Origin: Poa pratensis
Lineage: Eukaryota; Streptophyta; Magnoliopsida; Poales; Poaceae
Assembly (NCBI GenBank): GCA_947311845.1
Contig: CAMZMU010000069.1
Coordinates: 9,985,424 to 10,049,423, forward strand
DNA: 64,000 nucleotides
Direction: 5' to 3'
In this document: positions 12,099 to 23,234 of the stretch, piece after piece
Position numbering within the stretch: position 1 is the first letter of the stretch
Layout: the number at the start of each line of letters is the position of its first letter
Program-made: the position numbers and the translations under genes
Notes under the pieces: model-generated
Told to the model about the DNA's origin: nothing
The model's database searches: none
The model's input: the letters and a program-made list of their open reading frames with translations, nothing else

Positions 12099-13160
12099 TG
12101 AAAGGGCAAACTTGCCCGTAATCCTGTTTTGGTGATTATGACAACACAAGCCGTGTTTAACAGTATGTTTAGCTTGTGACAGGTTCAAAGTTCACAATCA
12201 AAGAAGATTGATGCTGTTGGAAATGCTCAGGTTTTCTACTGGCCGGAAGTTCCGGTTTGGACCGGAAGTTCCGGCCCAAGGCGGAAGTTCCGGCCTAAAA
12301 CTTCCGGCCGACTTTTTCGAAGCAAAAGTGTTCTGTGGTAGGCCGGAGGTTTGCCCGGAAGTTCCGGCAGCCGGAACTTCCGGCCCAACCGGAACTTCCG
12401 GCCTAAGTGATTTCTGTGTCAAACTGAGGGCAACGGCTAGAATTTCTGGAGGGGTATAAATACCCCTCCACCTACCTCCAGCTGAGTAGCTCGCCCAGAA
12501 TTCAAGATCCCCATTGTTGCAAGCTCAAGAATCACTAGATCTCCCAATCCCTCCACCCAAACTTGTTGATCTTTGGAGGATTGAAGGAGAAGGCCCCGAT
12601 CTACATCTTCACCGAGCCGTTTGTCATTTCCCCCTCATTCACTTGAGGGACCATTTGCTAGGGTTTCCACTAGGAAAACCTAGCCCCCTATTGTACTCAC
12701 TTGATTGTCTTTGTGACAGATTGTAGCTGTTTGGGAGCCCCCAATCCTTTGTGGGTTGTGCCCCAAATCGTTGTTGTAAAGGCTCCGGACTCCGCCTCGA
12801 AGGTTTCCGATAGTTGAAGTGAACCAAACCTTTGTGGTGCGGTTCACCGGAGAAGAGGGTGAGGCCTTTGTGGCCGTTGAACCATTGTGTTGGTTCACAC
12901 CTCTCCAACGAGACGTACTCCCCTAAAAAGGAGGAACTCGGGATTACATCCGTGTCTCCGCGTGCTTTGACTTCGGTTACCTCTATCCTTGTTTACCGCC
13001 TTATTATATCGTGCTTAGTTGCTAGCTTGTCATATAGGTAAATTCACCGTAGTTGCATATCTAGAGAATTTACCTTTTGTGTCAAGCCTAAATTGAAAAA
13101 GACTAAAATTGGAGTAGCACCTATTCACCCCCCCCTCTAGGTGTCATACCGATCCTTTCA
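12099..13160 (+). repeat. 5' LTR of the Sirevirus
   Basis: 1062 bp from TGAAAGGGCAAACTTGCCCG to ...ACCGATCCTTTCA. U3 (about 12240-12410) holds about ten copies or half-copies of the palindrome CCGGAAGTTCCGG or CCGGAACTTCCGG. A TATA box follows at 12455-12462. The 3' LTR is nearly the same but lacks part of the palindrome cluster. Confidence 0.95.
12447..12470 (+). promoter_or_regulatory. LTR promoter: TATA box inside a perfect inverted repeat
   Basis: Arms TGGAGGGGTAT and ATACCCCTCCA (11 bp each) flank a central AA, so the TATAAATA box sits at the tip of a possible hairpin. The same sequence occurs in the 3' LTR at 22523-22546. Placement between the U3 palindromes and the rest of the LTR fits the core promoter. 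Confidence 0.7.
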
Positions 13161-13162
13161 AT

Positions 13163-13174
13163 TGGTATCAGAGC
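13163..13174 (+). other. Primer binding site, initiator-Met tRNA type
   Basis: TGGTATCAGAGC starts two bases after the end of the 5' LTR. This is the standard plant Copia PBS complementary to the 3' end of initiator methionine tRNA. Confidence 0.95.
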
Positions 13175-13260
13175 TAGGCTCTCTTGTTTTGGGTTTAACC
13201 GCCTAAGAGAAGTATGACACAAAGTGAGGATGAGGCCGATCTTGCCAAGGCCAAGAGACC

Positions 13261-15742
13261 ATGGCATCCATGGCCGATATCAAATCGTTGGAAACAACAT
13301 TGACATCGTCCATGAATGACATGAATGTCAAATTTGATGAGTTGCGTGACATGCTCATGAAACTCACAAATGCCAAGGTTTCGGAAACCATCCCACTAGA
13401 GGGTATCTCTAACTCCGATGAAGGTGATTCCGAGGAGGGTAAAAAGAAAAATGAGAAGGGGTGGAAACCACCTCCGGATCTAAACCATCTCCTCCTCCTC
13501 CTACCAAGCATGAAGATGGGAAGGAAGAGTACCATAACGTTCCGGGATGGTACCCTATCGACCCACCTATCACCACCCGCATAAACCCCATTGGTCCTCC
13601 ACCTAAGCTTAATGCATTAGCCTTTGCTAGTTGGCAACGCTCAATGAAATCTCATATTAACAGTGCCTCTATCGAGCTTTGGAGGATCATTGAAGATGGG
13701 TACAAGGTTGCGGATCCAAGCAATGTGACAAGAAGAGAATTTGCCGAAAAGCAACTCAATGCCTCCGCACTCCATATGATTGAACTTTCAGTGGTGAAAG
13801 TGACAAGCATTATGTTCTCAATGCCTCCACCGCCAAAGAAGCTTGGAATTGTCTTGAGGTTGCATTTCTTGGGAATGAAAGCATGAAGAGAAACCGATAT
13901 GAGTCTTTGAGCAATGATGCCGAAGGCTTCTACATGTTTGACAATGAGACTCATGAAGACATGTATGGAAGACTCAAGACTCTTGCAAAGGCCTTCTTTG
14001 ATGTGGGGGCAACCTATGTGGATGATGCTTATGTCAAGAGGAAGTATGTGAATGCTCTCTTGCCTTCCGAGCCCATCGAGGTGAAGGCCATTCAAGGAAG
14101 ACACAACTACAACGAAATGACATCCAATGAAGTTATGCAAGAAGTGCAAGCCTCCAAGGTTGCCACCAAGAATGCCGAAGATAGCCGTGCTAGGGCCATG
14201 GGGATGAAACAAGGCCCCTCACTTGCTTTGAAGGCCAAGGTGGTATGTCTTGATGAGGTTGAAGCGTGCCCAAGCAACATTGCTCCAAATGATCTTGAAC
14301 CGGCTCTAAATGGTCATATAGCTCTTGCCACAAGAGAGTTTTGGCAAGACCCGGCAAAAGCTAAAGCCAAGGTTGATAAAGAGAACAACTCAAGTGGGAA
14401 GAAAGAGCTAGCCTCAAAGTGGAAGACGTGCTACAATTGTCATGACAAGAACCACTACATAAGAGAGTGTCCTTATGAGAACCGAGAGCAAAATGGTGGG
14501 AAGCTCATCCCCAAGGACCATTCAAAGTTGATCCAAAAGAAGCCCGCAAGACCAAGGAAGCCTTTCTTCAAGAAGGCACCAAGAATTGTGTTGGTGGCAC
14601 AAGAAGAATATGCCACAAGTGATTCCGAAGATGAAGATGCACCTACTAAAGAGGTAGCCGCATTGGCTATTGTATCAACTTCATCATCTTCTCTCTTTGA
14701 ATCCCCCAATGAGAACTTCTCCACCAACAACGCTCGTTGCCTCATGGCTAATGTCACCGAGGTATCATCTCCTTCTCCCAAGACTATGCATGAAATGAGT
14801 GATCAATCTAGTCTTGTGATTAAGAAAGAACTTGTTGCTTTCGATACTTTCATGACTAACTTGCAAGGTGAAGCTAAGGAACATGTTGAGTCTCTCATGA
14901 GACAACTATGTGCGGCCGAAGAACTTCTTCAAGAAAAGAGTAAGATTGAGAGAGAGGATTCTCTCACCATTGCCTCTTTGAATGCTTCCGTAGCATCCTT
15001 GAATGCCTCTCTTGATGAAGAGAGTGAAGAAAGATGTTCTCTTGAGGAAAGACTTGAGTCTCTTGATGCTAAAAATGATGATATCATTAATAAAATCATT
15101 AAGGATAGAGATCATGTCGTTGCTAAATATAAAGTGCTTAAAAAGGAGAAAGTTGAACTTGGGGTTGCTAATGCTAGACTTCTTGAGGATATGGAGAAGC
15201 TTGACAAGGCTCACAAGGCCTTGGAAACAACTCACTCCCTTTTAGTCAAGTCTCATGAGCAACTTCAAACTCAACTTTCTAAATCTAGCTCAACTAGCAT
15301 ATCTATTCTTCCTCGTGTTCATGAAAATGTTATTGAAGAAAATGTTAGTGCCAAGACCTCTATTCCCAAAGGTAAAGATAAGGGTATTGCTTACTTATTT
15401 GAGCAAAAACCACACAAAGGGAAGGAGGGTCTTGGTTATGTAGCCGAGCCCAAGAAGAAAGTGGGCAACAACAAGAAGATCAAGACCAAGCCCGCACAAG
15501 CCGAGACTTCCATTGCGGGTGGTAGTGCCACAAGGGGCAAGACCACTCGTAGTGACTTTGCGGGGCATAACAACCCCAACTATATTCTTTATGTTGATTA
15601 TTATGGGGATGTTTATGCTCAATATGTTGGTCCATATGATGGTTACATTGATTACTCTATTTGGGTCCTAAGACCCTTGTTGCTAACCAAAGAGGACCCA
15701 TTGAGAAATGGGTACCTAAATCCAAGCAATGATTTCTTGTAG
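13261..15742 (+). pseudogene. gag: Sirevirus gag (frameshifted)
   Basis: Structural Gag protein that packages element RNA. Frame 13261-13584 gives the N-terminus; the coding continues in another frame from about 13461 to 13800 (conserved Copia Gag core with the LNALAFASWQRSM segment) and in the frame 13883-15742. One zinc knuckle CX2CX4HX4C (CYNCHDKNHYIREC) lies near 14431-14472. Downstream is a long leucine/glutamate-rich coiled coil (about 14820-15270), typical of Sirevirus Gag. At least two frameshifts (about 13465 and 13800-13880) break it. It ends at a TAG at 15740-15742, just before the protease. Confidence 0.85.
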
Positions 15743-17442
15743 GACTATGCTTCCGGTGGATCGAAATGGGTGGTTGATAGTGGATGCACTAGTCATATGA
15801 CCGGAAGCAAGGAGATTATGACGGAGTTGAGACCAAATCTAAATAACTCATCCGTCTCTTATGGTGACAATCAAAGGCCGAGGTAAAGAGTCTCGGCAAG
15901 GTGGTAGTTGCAAGGGATATCACCCTTGTAAATGTCATGCTTGTTGAGTCTCTAGGTTACAATCTTATGTCCGTTCGTGCTCTTAATAAGATGAACTTTG
16001 ATGTCCATTTTACTATTGATATGGTGGTACTCTTGAGGAGCAAGACTCTAAAGGTCATGTTCGTTGGGTATGTTGAAAATGAGTTGTTTGTGGTAGACTT
16101 TTCGGGGTCTACCAACACTCAAGCAATATGCCTATTCGGAAAGGCCGACGTGGGGTGGTTGTGGCATCGCCGCTTGTCCCATGTCAACATGAGAACTTTG
16201 CAAAGTCTTCACAAGGGTGGCCACATTCTTGGACTAAAAGAGGATGTTTCTTTTTCTAGAGATCGTCTTTGTAGGGCTTGTGTTGAAGGAAAGATGCATG
16301 ATTCTCCCCATCCGGGCAAGACCATTATTTCATCAACGAGGATTTTGGAACTTCTTCATGTTGATCTCTTTGGTGCCGTGCCTCAACCTAGTCTTGGTGG
16401 GAAGAAATATTGTTTGGTGATTGTTGATGACTATTCAAGATTTACTTGGGTTTATTTCTTCAAGACGAAGGATGAAACCCAACAAACCATCATCGACTTT
16501 TCCAATATTGTTCAACGCCAATACAATGTCCCTATTTTGGTCATTAGGAGTGATAATGGCTCCGAGTTCAAGAACTACACCTTAAATGAGTTTCTTAGTG
16601 AAGAGGGGATTCGTCATCAATATTCCGCTGCATATACCCCTCAACAAAATGGTGTAGCCGAAAGGAAGAACCGGACTCTCATGGATATGGCAAGGTCTAT
16701 GTTGGCGGAGTTTAAGTCTCCGCTATTCTTATGGGCCGAGGCTATCTCCACGGCGTGTCACTCATCTAACCGGTTATTCTTTCGTGTTGGCAAGAAGTTT
16801 ACATCTTATGAGATGCTCACCGGCAACAAGCCCAATGTCTCCTACTACCGAGTTTTTGGTTGTAAGTGTTTCTATAAGAACAAAAGTGTTCGTTTGTCTA
16901 AATTTGAATCTAAAGCTTTAGAGGGTGTTTTTGTTGGTTACGGTGCCGAATCTCACACCTATAGAGTCTATGACAAGACCGTTGGGAAAGTCATAGAATC
17001 TTGTGATGTGAGGTTCGATGAGAATGACGGCTCCCAAGTGGCGCAATTTCATGTTTGTGATGTAGATAATGAGGAACCTCAAGAAGCAATAAGAAGAATG
17101 GGGGTTGGTTTCCATCGCCCCATTGAAATCCATCATGAGCCTCCTCAAGCAAGTCCTAGCTCCACTCATGTGGAGACTCCATCATCACAAGTTGAAGTTG
17201 CACCTTCTATGGAAGCAAATGATGCACCTACCAAGAACAAGTTCAAGGCCCTCCTCAAGTTGACCAAGAGGCTATTCAAGAACCAAGTTCTCCTATTGTC
17301 AACACTAGCCAAGGTCAAGACCAAGATCAACCCTCTCCTTCCTTTGTTGAAGATGAGCTTCAAGATGATCAAGGTCAACACTCCGGTCAAGACGGGGACT
17401 CAAATGATCAAGATGATCAAGCGAAATTCCTCGCATCAATGA
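15743..17442 (+). pseudogene. pol: Sirevirus protease and integrase region of pol
   Basis: The protease active site reads VDSGCTSHM with the Asp codon at 15776-15778. The frame is broken between it and 15901. From 15901 the integrase is open: a zinc-binding H-H-C-C region (HRRLSH and CRACVEGK), then the catalytic core with Asp in HVDLFG, Asp in RSDNGSEF and Glu in NGVAERKNR. The tail toward 17442 is acidic and linker-like. A further frame change separates it from the RT. The order integrase before RT defines Copia. Confidence 0.88.
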
Positions 17443-17588
17443 GGATATCGAAACCCGTCGTATAGCAAGAGTCAAAAAGGATTGGAGAAGAAAGAGTCTT
17501 CATCTAGAAATATCATTGTTAATGTCAAGAACAAGGTCACCACAAGAAAACAATTGGCAAATTTCAATGAACATCAAGCCACATCTCT

Positions 17589-19121
17589 ATGGTGGAACCA
17601 AAGAAAGTCTTTGAAGCTCTTGAAGATCCGGATTGGTTGGAAGCCATGCATGAAGAGCTCAATAACTTCAAGCGCAACAAAGTGTGGAATCTAGTGGAGA
17701 AGCCAAAAGATTGCCTCAATGTTATAGGCACCAAGTGGATATTCAAGAAAAGCAAGATGAGCATGGAATGGTTGTGAGGAACAAGGCAAGATTGGTAGCA
17801 CAAGGGTACTCTCAAGTTGAAGGCATTGATTTTGGAGAGACCTATGCTCCCGTGGCTCGCCTTGAGTCCATCCGTATCCTTCTTGCATATGCATCACATC
17901 ATAATTTCAAGTTGCAACAAATGGATGTGAAAAGTGCCTTTCTTAATGGTCCTTTAAAGGAGTTGGTATATGTTAAGCAACCTCCGGGATTTGAGGATCC
18001 ACACTTCCCTAACCATGTCTACAAACTTGATAAGGCGCTCTATGGTCTCAAACAAGCACCTCGTGCTTGGTATGAGCACCTAAGAGAGCTATTGGTAGAC
18101 CGTGGCTTTGAAGTGGGGCAAATCGATCCCACTCTTTTTACCAAGAGGGTTAAAGGGGAGCTTTTCATATGCCAACTTTATGTTGATGATATCATATTTG
18201 GCTCTTCTAACAAAGCTTTTAATGATGAATTTTCAAAGCTTATGACCGATAGGTTCGAGATGTCCATGATGGGAGAGTTGAAGTACTTCCTTGGTTTTGA
18301 GATCAAGCAATTGAGTGGAGGGACCTTCATCTCTCAAGCCAAATATATCCAAGACATGCTCAAGAGGTTCAAGATGCAAAATGCTAAAGAGAAGAAGTTT
18401 CCTATGGACACCAAGTGTCATCTTGAACTTAATCCAAAGGGTAAAGATAAGGATGTTGATCAAAAGCTCTATCGTTCTATGATTGGTTCTTTGCTTTATC
18501 TTTGTGCATCTAGACCCGATATTGTGTTGAGTGTAGGAGTGTGTGCAAGGTACCAAGCGGCTCCCAAAGAAAGCCACCAAACGGCGGTTCTTCGAATCTT
18601 TCGATATTTGGTTCATACCCCAAGGTTTGGTTATCCTCCTCTCTCTTGCCGGTTACACGGATTCGGATTGGGCCGGTTGCAAGGATGATAGGAAATCAAC
18701 TTCCGGGGCTTGCCAATTCCTTGGTAGGTCCTTGGTGAGTTGGTCTTCTAAGAAGCAAAATTGCATATCTCTCTCCACCACCGAAGCCGAGTATGTGGCG
18801 GCCGCTAGTTGTTGCACTCAATTGTTGTGGATGAGGCAAACTTTAAAGGAATACGGTGTCCATTGTGACAAAGTGCCTCTTTTATGTGACAATGAAAGTG
18901 CTATCAAGATTGGCCACAACCCGGTGGAGCACTCAAGAACGAAGCATATTGAGATTCGCTATCACTTCATCCGTGATCACATCATCCGGGGTGACATTGA
19001 GCTTGGCTATATTCCCACGAAGATCCAACTTGCCGATATGTTCACGAAGCCACTTGATGAAGCAAGGTTCACTTATTTGAGGCATGAGCTAAATATCATC
19101 GATTCGGGGAGCGTCGCTTGA
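17589..19121 (+). pseudogene. pol: Sirevirus reverse transcriptase and RNase H region of pol
   Basis: The RT begins with a VEPKKVFEALEDPDWLEAM segment at 17589, changes frame near 17750, and continues at 17684-18688 with [11 protein letters not shown] and the catalytic YVDD (18179-18190). After another frame change near 18600 the RNase H follows to 19121 ([35 protein letters not shown], and MFTKPL near the end). It copies element RNA to DNA and degrades the RNA strand. All key motifs are present but at least two frameshifts disable this copy. Confidence 0.88.
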
Positions 19122-19175
19122 ATATCTTGCATACACACCTATATCTTAGCTATATGTTTGGTTTAGGTGTAGGCA

Positions 19176-19186
19176 TGGACATAGGG
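19176..19186 (+). other. Polypurine-tract-like motif after RNase H
   Basis: CATAGGGGGAGTG follows the pol stop by about 60 bases. Similar tracts are at about 21796-21806 (AAAGGGGGAG), 22050-22060 (ATAGGGGGAGTG) and 22123-22131 (TTAGGGGGAG), besides the functional-position one at 22178-22189. Multiplied PPTs are a reported Sirevirus trait. Confidence 0.6.
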
Positions 19187-19619
19187 GGAGTGCGGTCCTA
19201 ATCCATTGGACTATCCCTCCCCCCATTATGCCGATAGTAAGAACTCATTTTGTCTCTATATTGTTCATTTTATGAATTGTGAGCTTAAATGACGAGTAGT
19301 GGCGGTGAACCCAAGATATATCTTCGCGGTGTCACACCACATACACTCATACATGGTGGCTTAGGCCACCGCCATCTTCTTTGTGAAGATTTGATCTTGT
19401 TGGAGCTTTATGGCCTTTTTGCCTATCCGTTGGTCTTTATGGAAAACACACTCAAATGATGCTTCTTTAAATGTTTTTTTGCCTCTTACCAAGTTTGAGT
19501 GTGAAGTACCATCTCCAGTGACTATTTCTATCCCAAGCCATGCATTGCTCCTTCCATAAAATCATGCTAAAACTCTTGCTCAAGTCATTTGTTGCCTTTC
19601 CGGAGTTTGTGGTAGTGGG

Positions 19620-19800
19620 GGTACCTCGGAATTTTCGTATCTGGTTCGGAACCTCCGGCGCCCGAAAGTTTCAGTCAAAATTTCGGCTAAGTCCCCGGGC
19701 TAAAACTGTTCTGTTTTTCCCGGAGGTTTTGCCGGAACTTTGCCCGGAACTTCCGGACACCGGAACTTCCGTCTCAACGGAACTTCCGGGTTAAGTTTTC
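19620..19800 (+). promoter_or_regulatory. Internal U3-like motif cluster upstream of the third ORF
   Basis: The stretch 19701-19795 parallels LTR U3 12321-12406: both run from an AAA(A)(G/C)TGTTCTGT start through CGGAGGTTT, then several CCGGAACTTCCGG-type palindromes, ending near TTAAG/CTAAG. No canonical TATA box follows. Two more motif copies lie at 20207-20219 and 20223-20234 inside the ORF's intron. It is inferred to be a promoter or enhancer module for the third ORF. Confidence 0.5.
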
Positions 19801-20007
19801 TGGGCGCTTTTATGCCAGGCCGCGGGGTGGACTGCTTCTTCCCGAGCAGTTCTTCCACCCCCGCGCCCGTGCTCTCTCTCTCCTCGCCCAGGAACTCCCC
19901 CACCACCCCATCTCCACCGCGGCCTTCCCGCCGCGGATTCCTCCGGCTTCCGGTCGGATCTGCATCTCCTCGACGAGGGGATCCCGTTCCTCCAAGCGGT
20001 TTTCACC

Positions 20008-21752
20008 ATGGATGCCGGTACTTTCCTCTATTTCACATCTAGGACGAGATGCACTTTTCGTTTAACCTAGTAGAAATAGAGCCTTTTACTTGAATTCCTT
20101 TGGTGAAAACAATCCTCTAGGCTTGCCCTAACATATACTAGAAACGATTTGATTTTTGTTAGCAATTTTTTGTTTGAGGTTCTTGTTCCTCTCGCAGCCG
20201 TGCAAACCGGAACTTCCGGTTGGCCGGAACTTCCGCCCTGAAACAGGAAAAATGCTAACATTCAATCCACTTGTTTCTTGTTTCTTTTATCATCTGACTT
20301 GAGCACTTATCTTATGCTATCTTCTATCTGTTCTCAGCACCTAGTGGCTCTCGTGTCCGTCGAGCTGTTGCCAAGCGTACCGCTTCCCGATCCCGTCCCA
20401 CTAGTGGAGGAGAGGCTGATCTTGTTCGTGGTGAGACTGCTGCTGCCCCTGTGTCGAAGAAACCTATGTCAAAGAAGAAGAAAAAAGCACCCGTGCCTGT
20501 TGTTCCTAAGCATCAAAGGGACTTCATTCCTTGGCGCTTAGCCTTCACCAATGAAGGCGAGCGTGACCCTGATTTGGACTCTTGCTTCTATCATGTTGAG
20601 CAAGAGGTGCTGTACAAGGAGGTATATTGCAAGCTTGGCAAGCACAAGGTGTGCCCTATGCAGCCCATTGATTTTGAACACTTGGAGAAGCAACAAGCAT
20701 ACTTTGGTGGGGCTGTAGCTGTGGTGGAGGCTCTTGGTTTGCGTCCTCTGATGGAGATTCAGTCCGACTACAACATCCACATGATTCATCAGTTCTATTC
20801 CACTGTGGTGTTTGACAAGACTCCTGCCCGTGGTATGACTTGGATGTGCGGCAATCACAAGCTCTCCGCCAACTTTCATGACTTTGCTGATGCTCTTGAG
20901 CATGATGGACACCGGTATGGGTTTGCTAGCTGCACCAGGGCTTCCGGTAAACGCATGCACATTCAAGGGGCTGCTTATGATAAAATGAGATGAGTGATCT
21001 ATATATGATGATGGAGTGATTGGCAGCACAACGGGACTCCTTCCCGTTATGACATCTTGCTTCGCATGTTCCGCCACACTATTGCTCCAAGTGGAGGCAA
21101 CAACAATGAAATCCGTGGTGGTCTTGTCAATCTCATGGTCTATGCTCACAATGTTTTCATGGAAGATGATCCCGAAGCAATGCCTTTCCTATTGATGTGA
21201 TGGACTTCATTTTTAATGAGATATATGATGCTGTGAGGAAGGAAAGTGCCTCCATATGCTCCTTACATTATGAGGCTCATCAAGTCCAAGTTCCCTTTTG
21301 GAGATCATGATGTGCTTAACCCCGATGCAGCCCTCGGCTGCGACATTATTCATAAGCCTGTTTTGATGCACAAGAAGGTTGCTCATCTCAATCTCAACAA
21401 GGATAAAGGTCCTATGGCCACCGATGATGGAGCTAGTGGGTCTCATATCCCAAGTGATCCAAGAGTGAAGAAGCCCGGTCAATCCAAGCAACGCACATGG
21501 GCTCAGCGTGCACTTGACAAGATTTTAAGGATGAATGTTTGCATTCACAAAGAGAACTTTCACGCGTCAGTGGAGAGGCATCAGGGTCTTATGAATGATT
21601 ACAAGATGATGCAGCATCTCAAGGTCCCCAACTGTCCTCCTCCTCCTCCTCCACACCTTCCATACAACCGTTGGAACAACGCGACAGTTCAGTGGTCTAC
21701 TCATGTGCCGGATGATGCGGAGCTTGCGACGGACTCGTCGGATGATGAGTGA
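20008..21752 (+). pseudogene. Third ORF of the Sirevirus (env-position), spliced, frameshifted
   Basis: Exon 1 codes ATG GAT GCC G at 20008-20017 with donor GTACTT; exon 2 starts at 20338 after TTCTCAG, and the frame stays open to a TGA at 20991-20993. The N-terminus is basic (runs of K/R/S near 20350-20490). The middle has HQRDFIPWRLAF and a segment around FYSTVVFDKTPARGMTWMCG that resembles the 'putative plant transposon protein' domain (memory-based, not searched). Coding similarity resumes in other frames at about 21020-21190 and 21246-21752, ending in a proline-rich then acidic tail (DSSDDE). Function unknown; extra ORFs in this position are known in Sireviruses. The CT-rich, GC-rich DNA at 19810-20007 looks like a 5' UTR. 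Confidence 0.6.
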
Positions 21753-22177
21753 GGGACGTTAGATTCGCTTTCTTTTCCCTTTTTGGTGTCTTGATGCCAA
21801 AGGGGGAGAAGTCTATCTCCTAGGTTGCGGGATTTGCATGGGTGGAGCACAAAGTCTCGTCTTTTATGTGTTTCCGTTATGTTTTGTGCTCCGGTTATTT
21901 GTATTTGTCGCCTTTGTTGAACCTTTTATATGTGTGAACCTCCTATCTTATGCATGTGGTAAGACATGTGGAACCTTATTTGTGAACTTTTATGTAAAGA
22001 CTATGTTGTGTTTCTATGTCTACTTGTTTACTTGATTGACGTGTAAAATATAGGGGGAGTGTTGATCCTAAGTTATGTGCATATTGTATTCAAATGCATC
22101 TTTTCAAGTTATGCACATGCTTAGGGGGAGCCCATCTATATGTTTTAAATCTTTTTCTTGTGTTGTCATCATCCACC

Positions 22178-22190
22178 AAAAAGGGGGAAT
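22178..22190 (+). other. Polypurine tract of the Sirevirus
   Basis: AAAAAGGGGGAAT directly precedes the TG of the 3' LTR at 22191, the position of the plus-strand primer. Confidence 0.9.
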
Positions 22191-23234
22191 TGAAAGGGCA
22201 AACTTGCCCGTAATCTGTTTTGGTGATTATGACAACACAAGCCGTGTTTAACAGTATGTTTAGCTTGTGACAGGTTCAAAGTTCACAATCAAAGAAGATT
22301 GATGCTGTTGGAAATGCTCAGGTTTTCTACTGGCCAGAAGTTCCGGTTTGGACAAGTTTCGGCCCAAGGCCGGAAGTTCCGACCTAAAACTTCCGGCCGA
22401 CTTTTTCGAAGCAAAAGTGTTCTGTGGTAGGCCGGAGGTTTGCCCGGAGGTTTGTCCGGCCCAACCGGAACTTCTGGCCTAAGTGATTTCTGTGTCAAAC
22501 TGAGGGCAACGGCTAGAATTTCTGGAGGGGTATAAATACCCCTCCACCTACCTCCAGCTGAGTAGCTCGCCCAGAATTCAAGATCCCCATTGTTGCAAGC
22601 TCAAGAATCACTAGATCTCCCAATCCCTCCACCCAAACTTGTTGATCTTTGGAGGATTGAAGGAGAAGGCCCCGATCTACATCTTCACCGAGCCGTTTGT
22701 CATTTCCCCCTCATTCACTTGAGGGACCATTTGCTAGGGTTTCCACTAGGAAAACCTAGCCCCCTATTGTACTCACTTGATTGTCTTTGTGACAGATTGT
22801 AGCTGTTTGGGAGCCCCCAATCCTTTGTGGGTTGTGCCCCAAATCGTTGTTGTAAAGGCTCCGGACTCCGCCTCGAAGGTTTCCGATAGTTGAAGTGAAC
22901 CAAACCTTTGTGGTGCGGTTCACCGGAGAAGAGGGTGAGGCCTTTGTGGCCATTGAACCATTGTGTTGGTTCACACCTCTCCAACGAGACGTACTCCCCT
23001 AAAAAGGAGGAACTCGGGATTACATCCGTGTCTCCGCGTGCTTTGACTTTGGTTACCTCTATCCTTGTTTACCGTCTTATTATATCATGCTTAGTTGCTA
23101 GCTTGTCATATAGGTAAATTCACCGTAGTTGCATATCTAGAGAATTTACCTTTTGTGTCAAGCCTAATTTGAAAAAGACTAAAATTGGAGTAGCACCTAT
23201 TCACCCCCCTCTAGGTGTCATACCGATCCCTTCA
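22191..23234 (+). repeat. 3' LTR of the Sirevirus
   Basis: 1044 bp, nearly identical to the 5' LTR downstream of the TATA box. Most differences lie in the U3 palindrome cluster, where this copy has lost at least one CCGGAAGTTCCGG unit and several palindromes have substitutions. The TATA hairpin is kept. Confidence 0.95.

Larger units (their letters stand above)
12099..23234 (+). mobile_element. Full-length Sirevirus (Ty1-copia) retrotransposon
   Basis: An 11.1-kb element with LTRs at 12099-13160 and 22191-23234 and a 5-bp duplication ATAAG at 12094-12098 and 23235-23239. Domain order is gag, protease, integrase, reverse transcriptase, RNase H, the Copia order. Sirevirus placement rests on an initiator-Met-type PBS, a long coiled-coil Gag, a third ORF after RNase H, and several AGGGGGAG-like tracts before the 3' LTR. 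Coding regions carry frameshifts and a stop, so this copy is probably not autonomous now. Confidence 0.92.
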
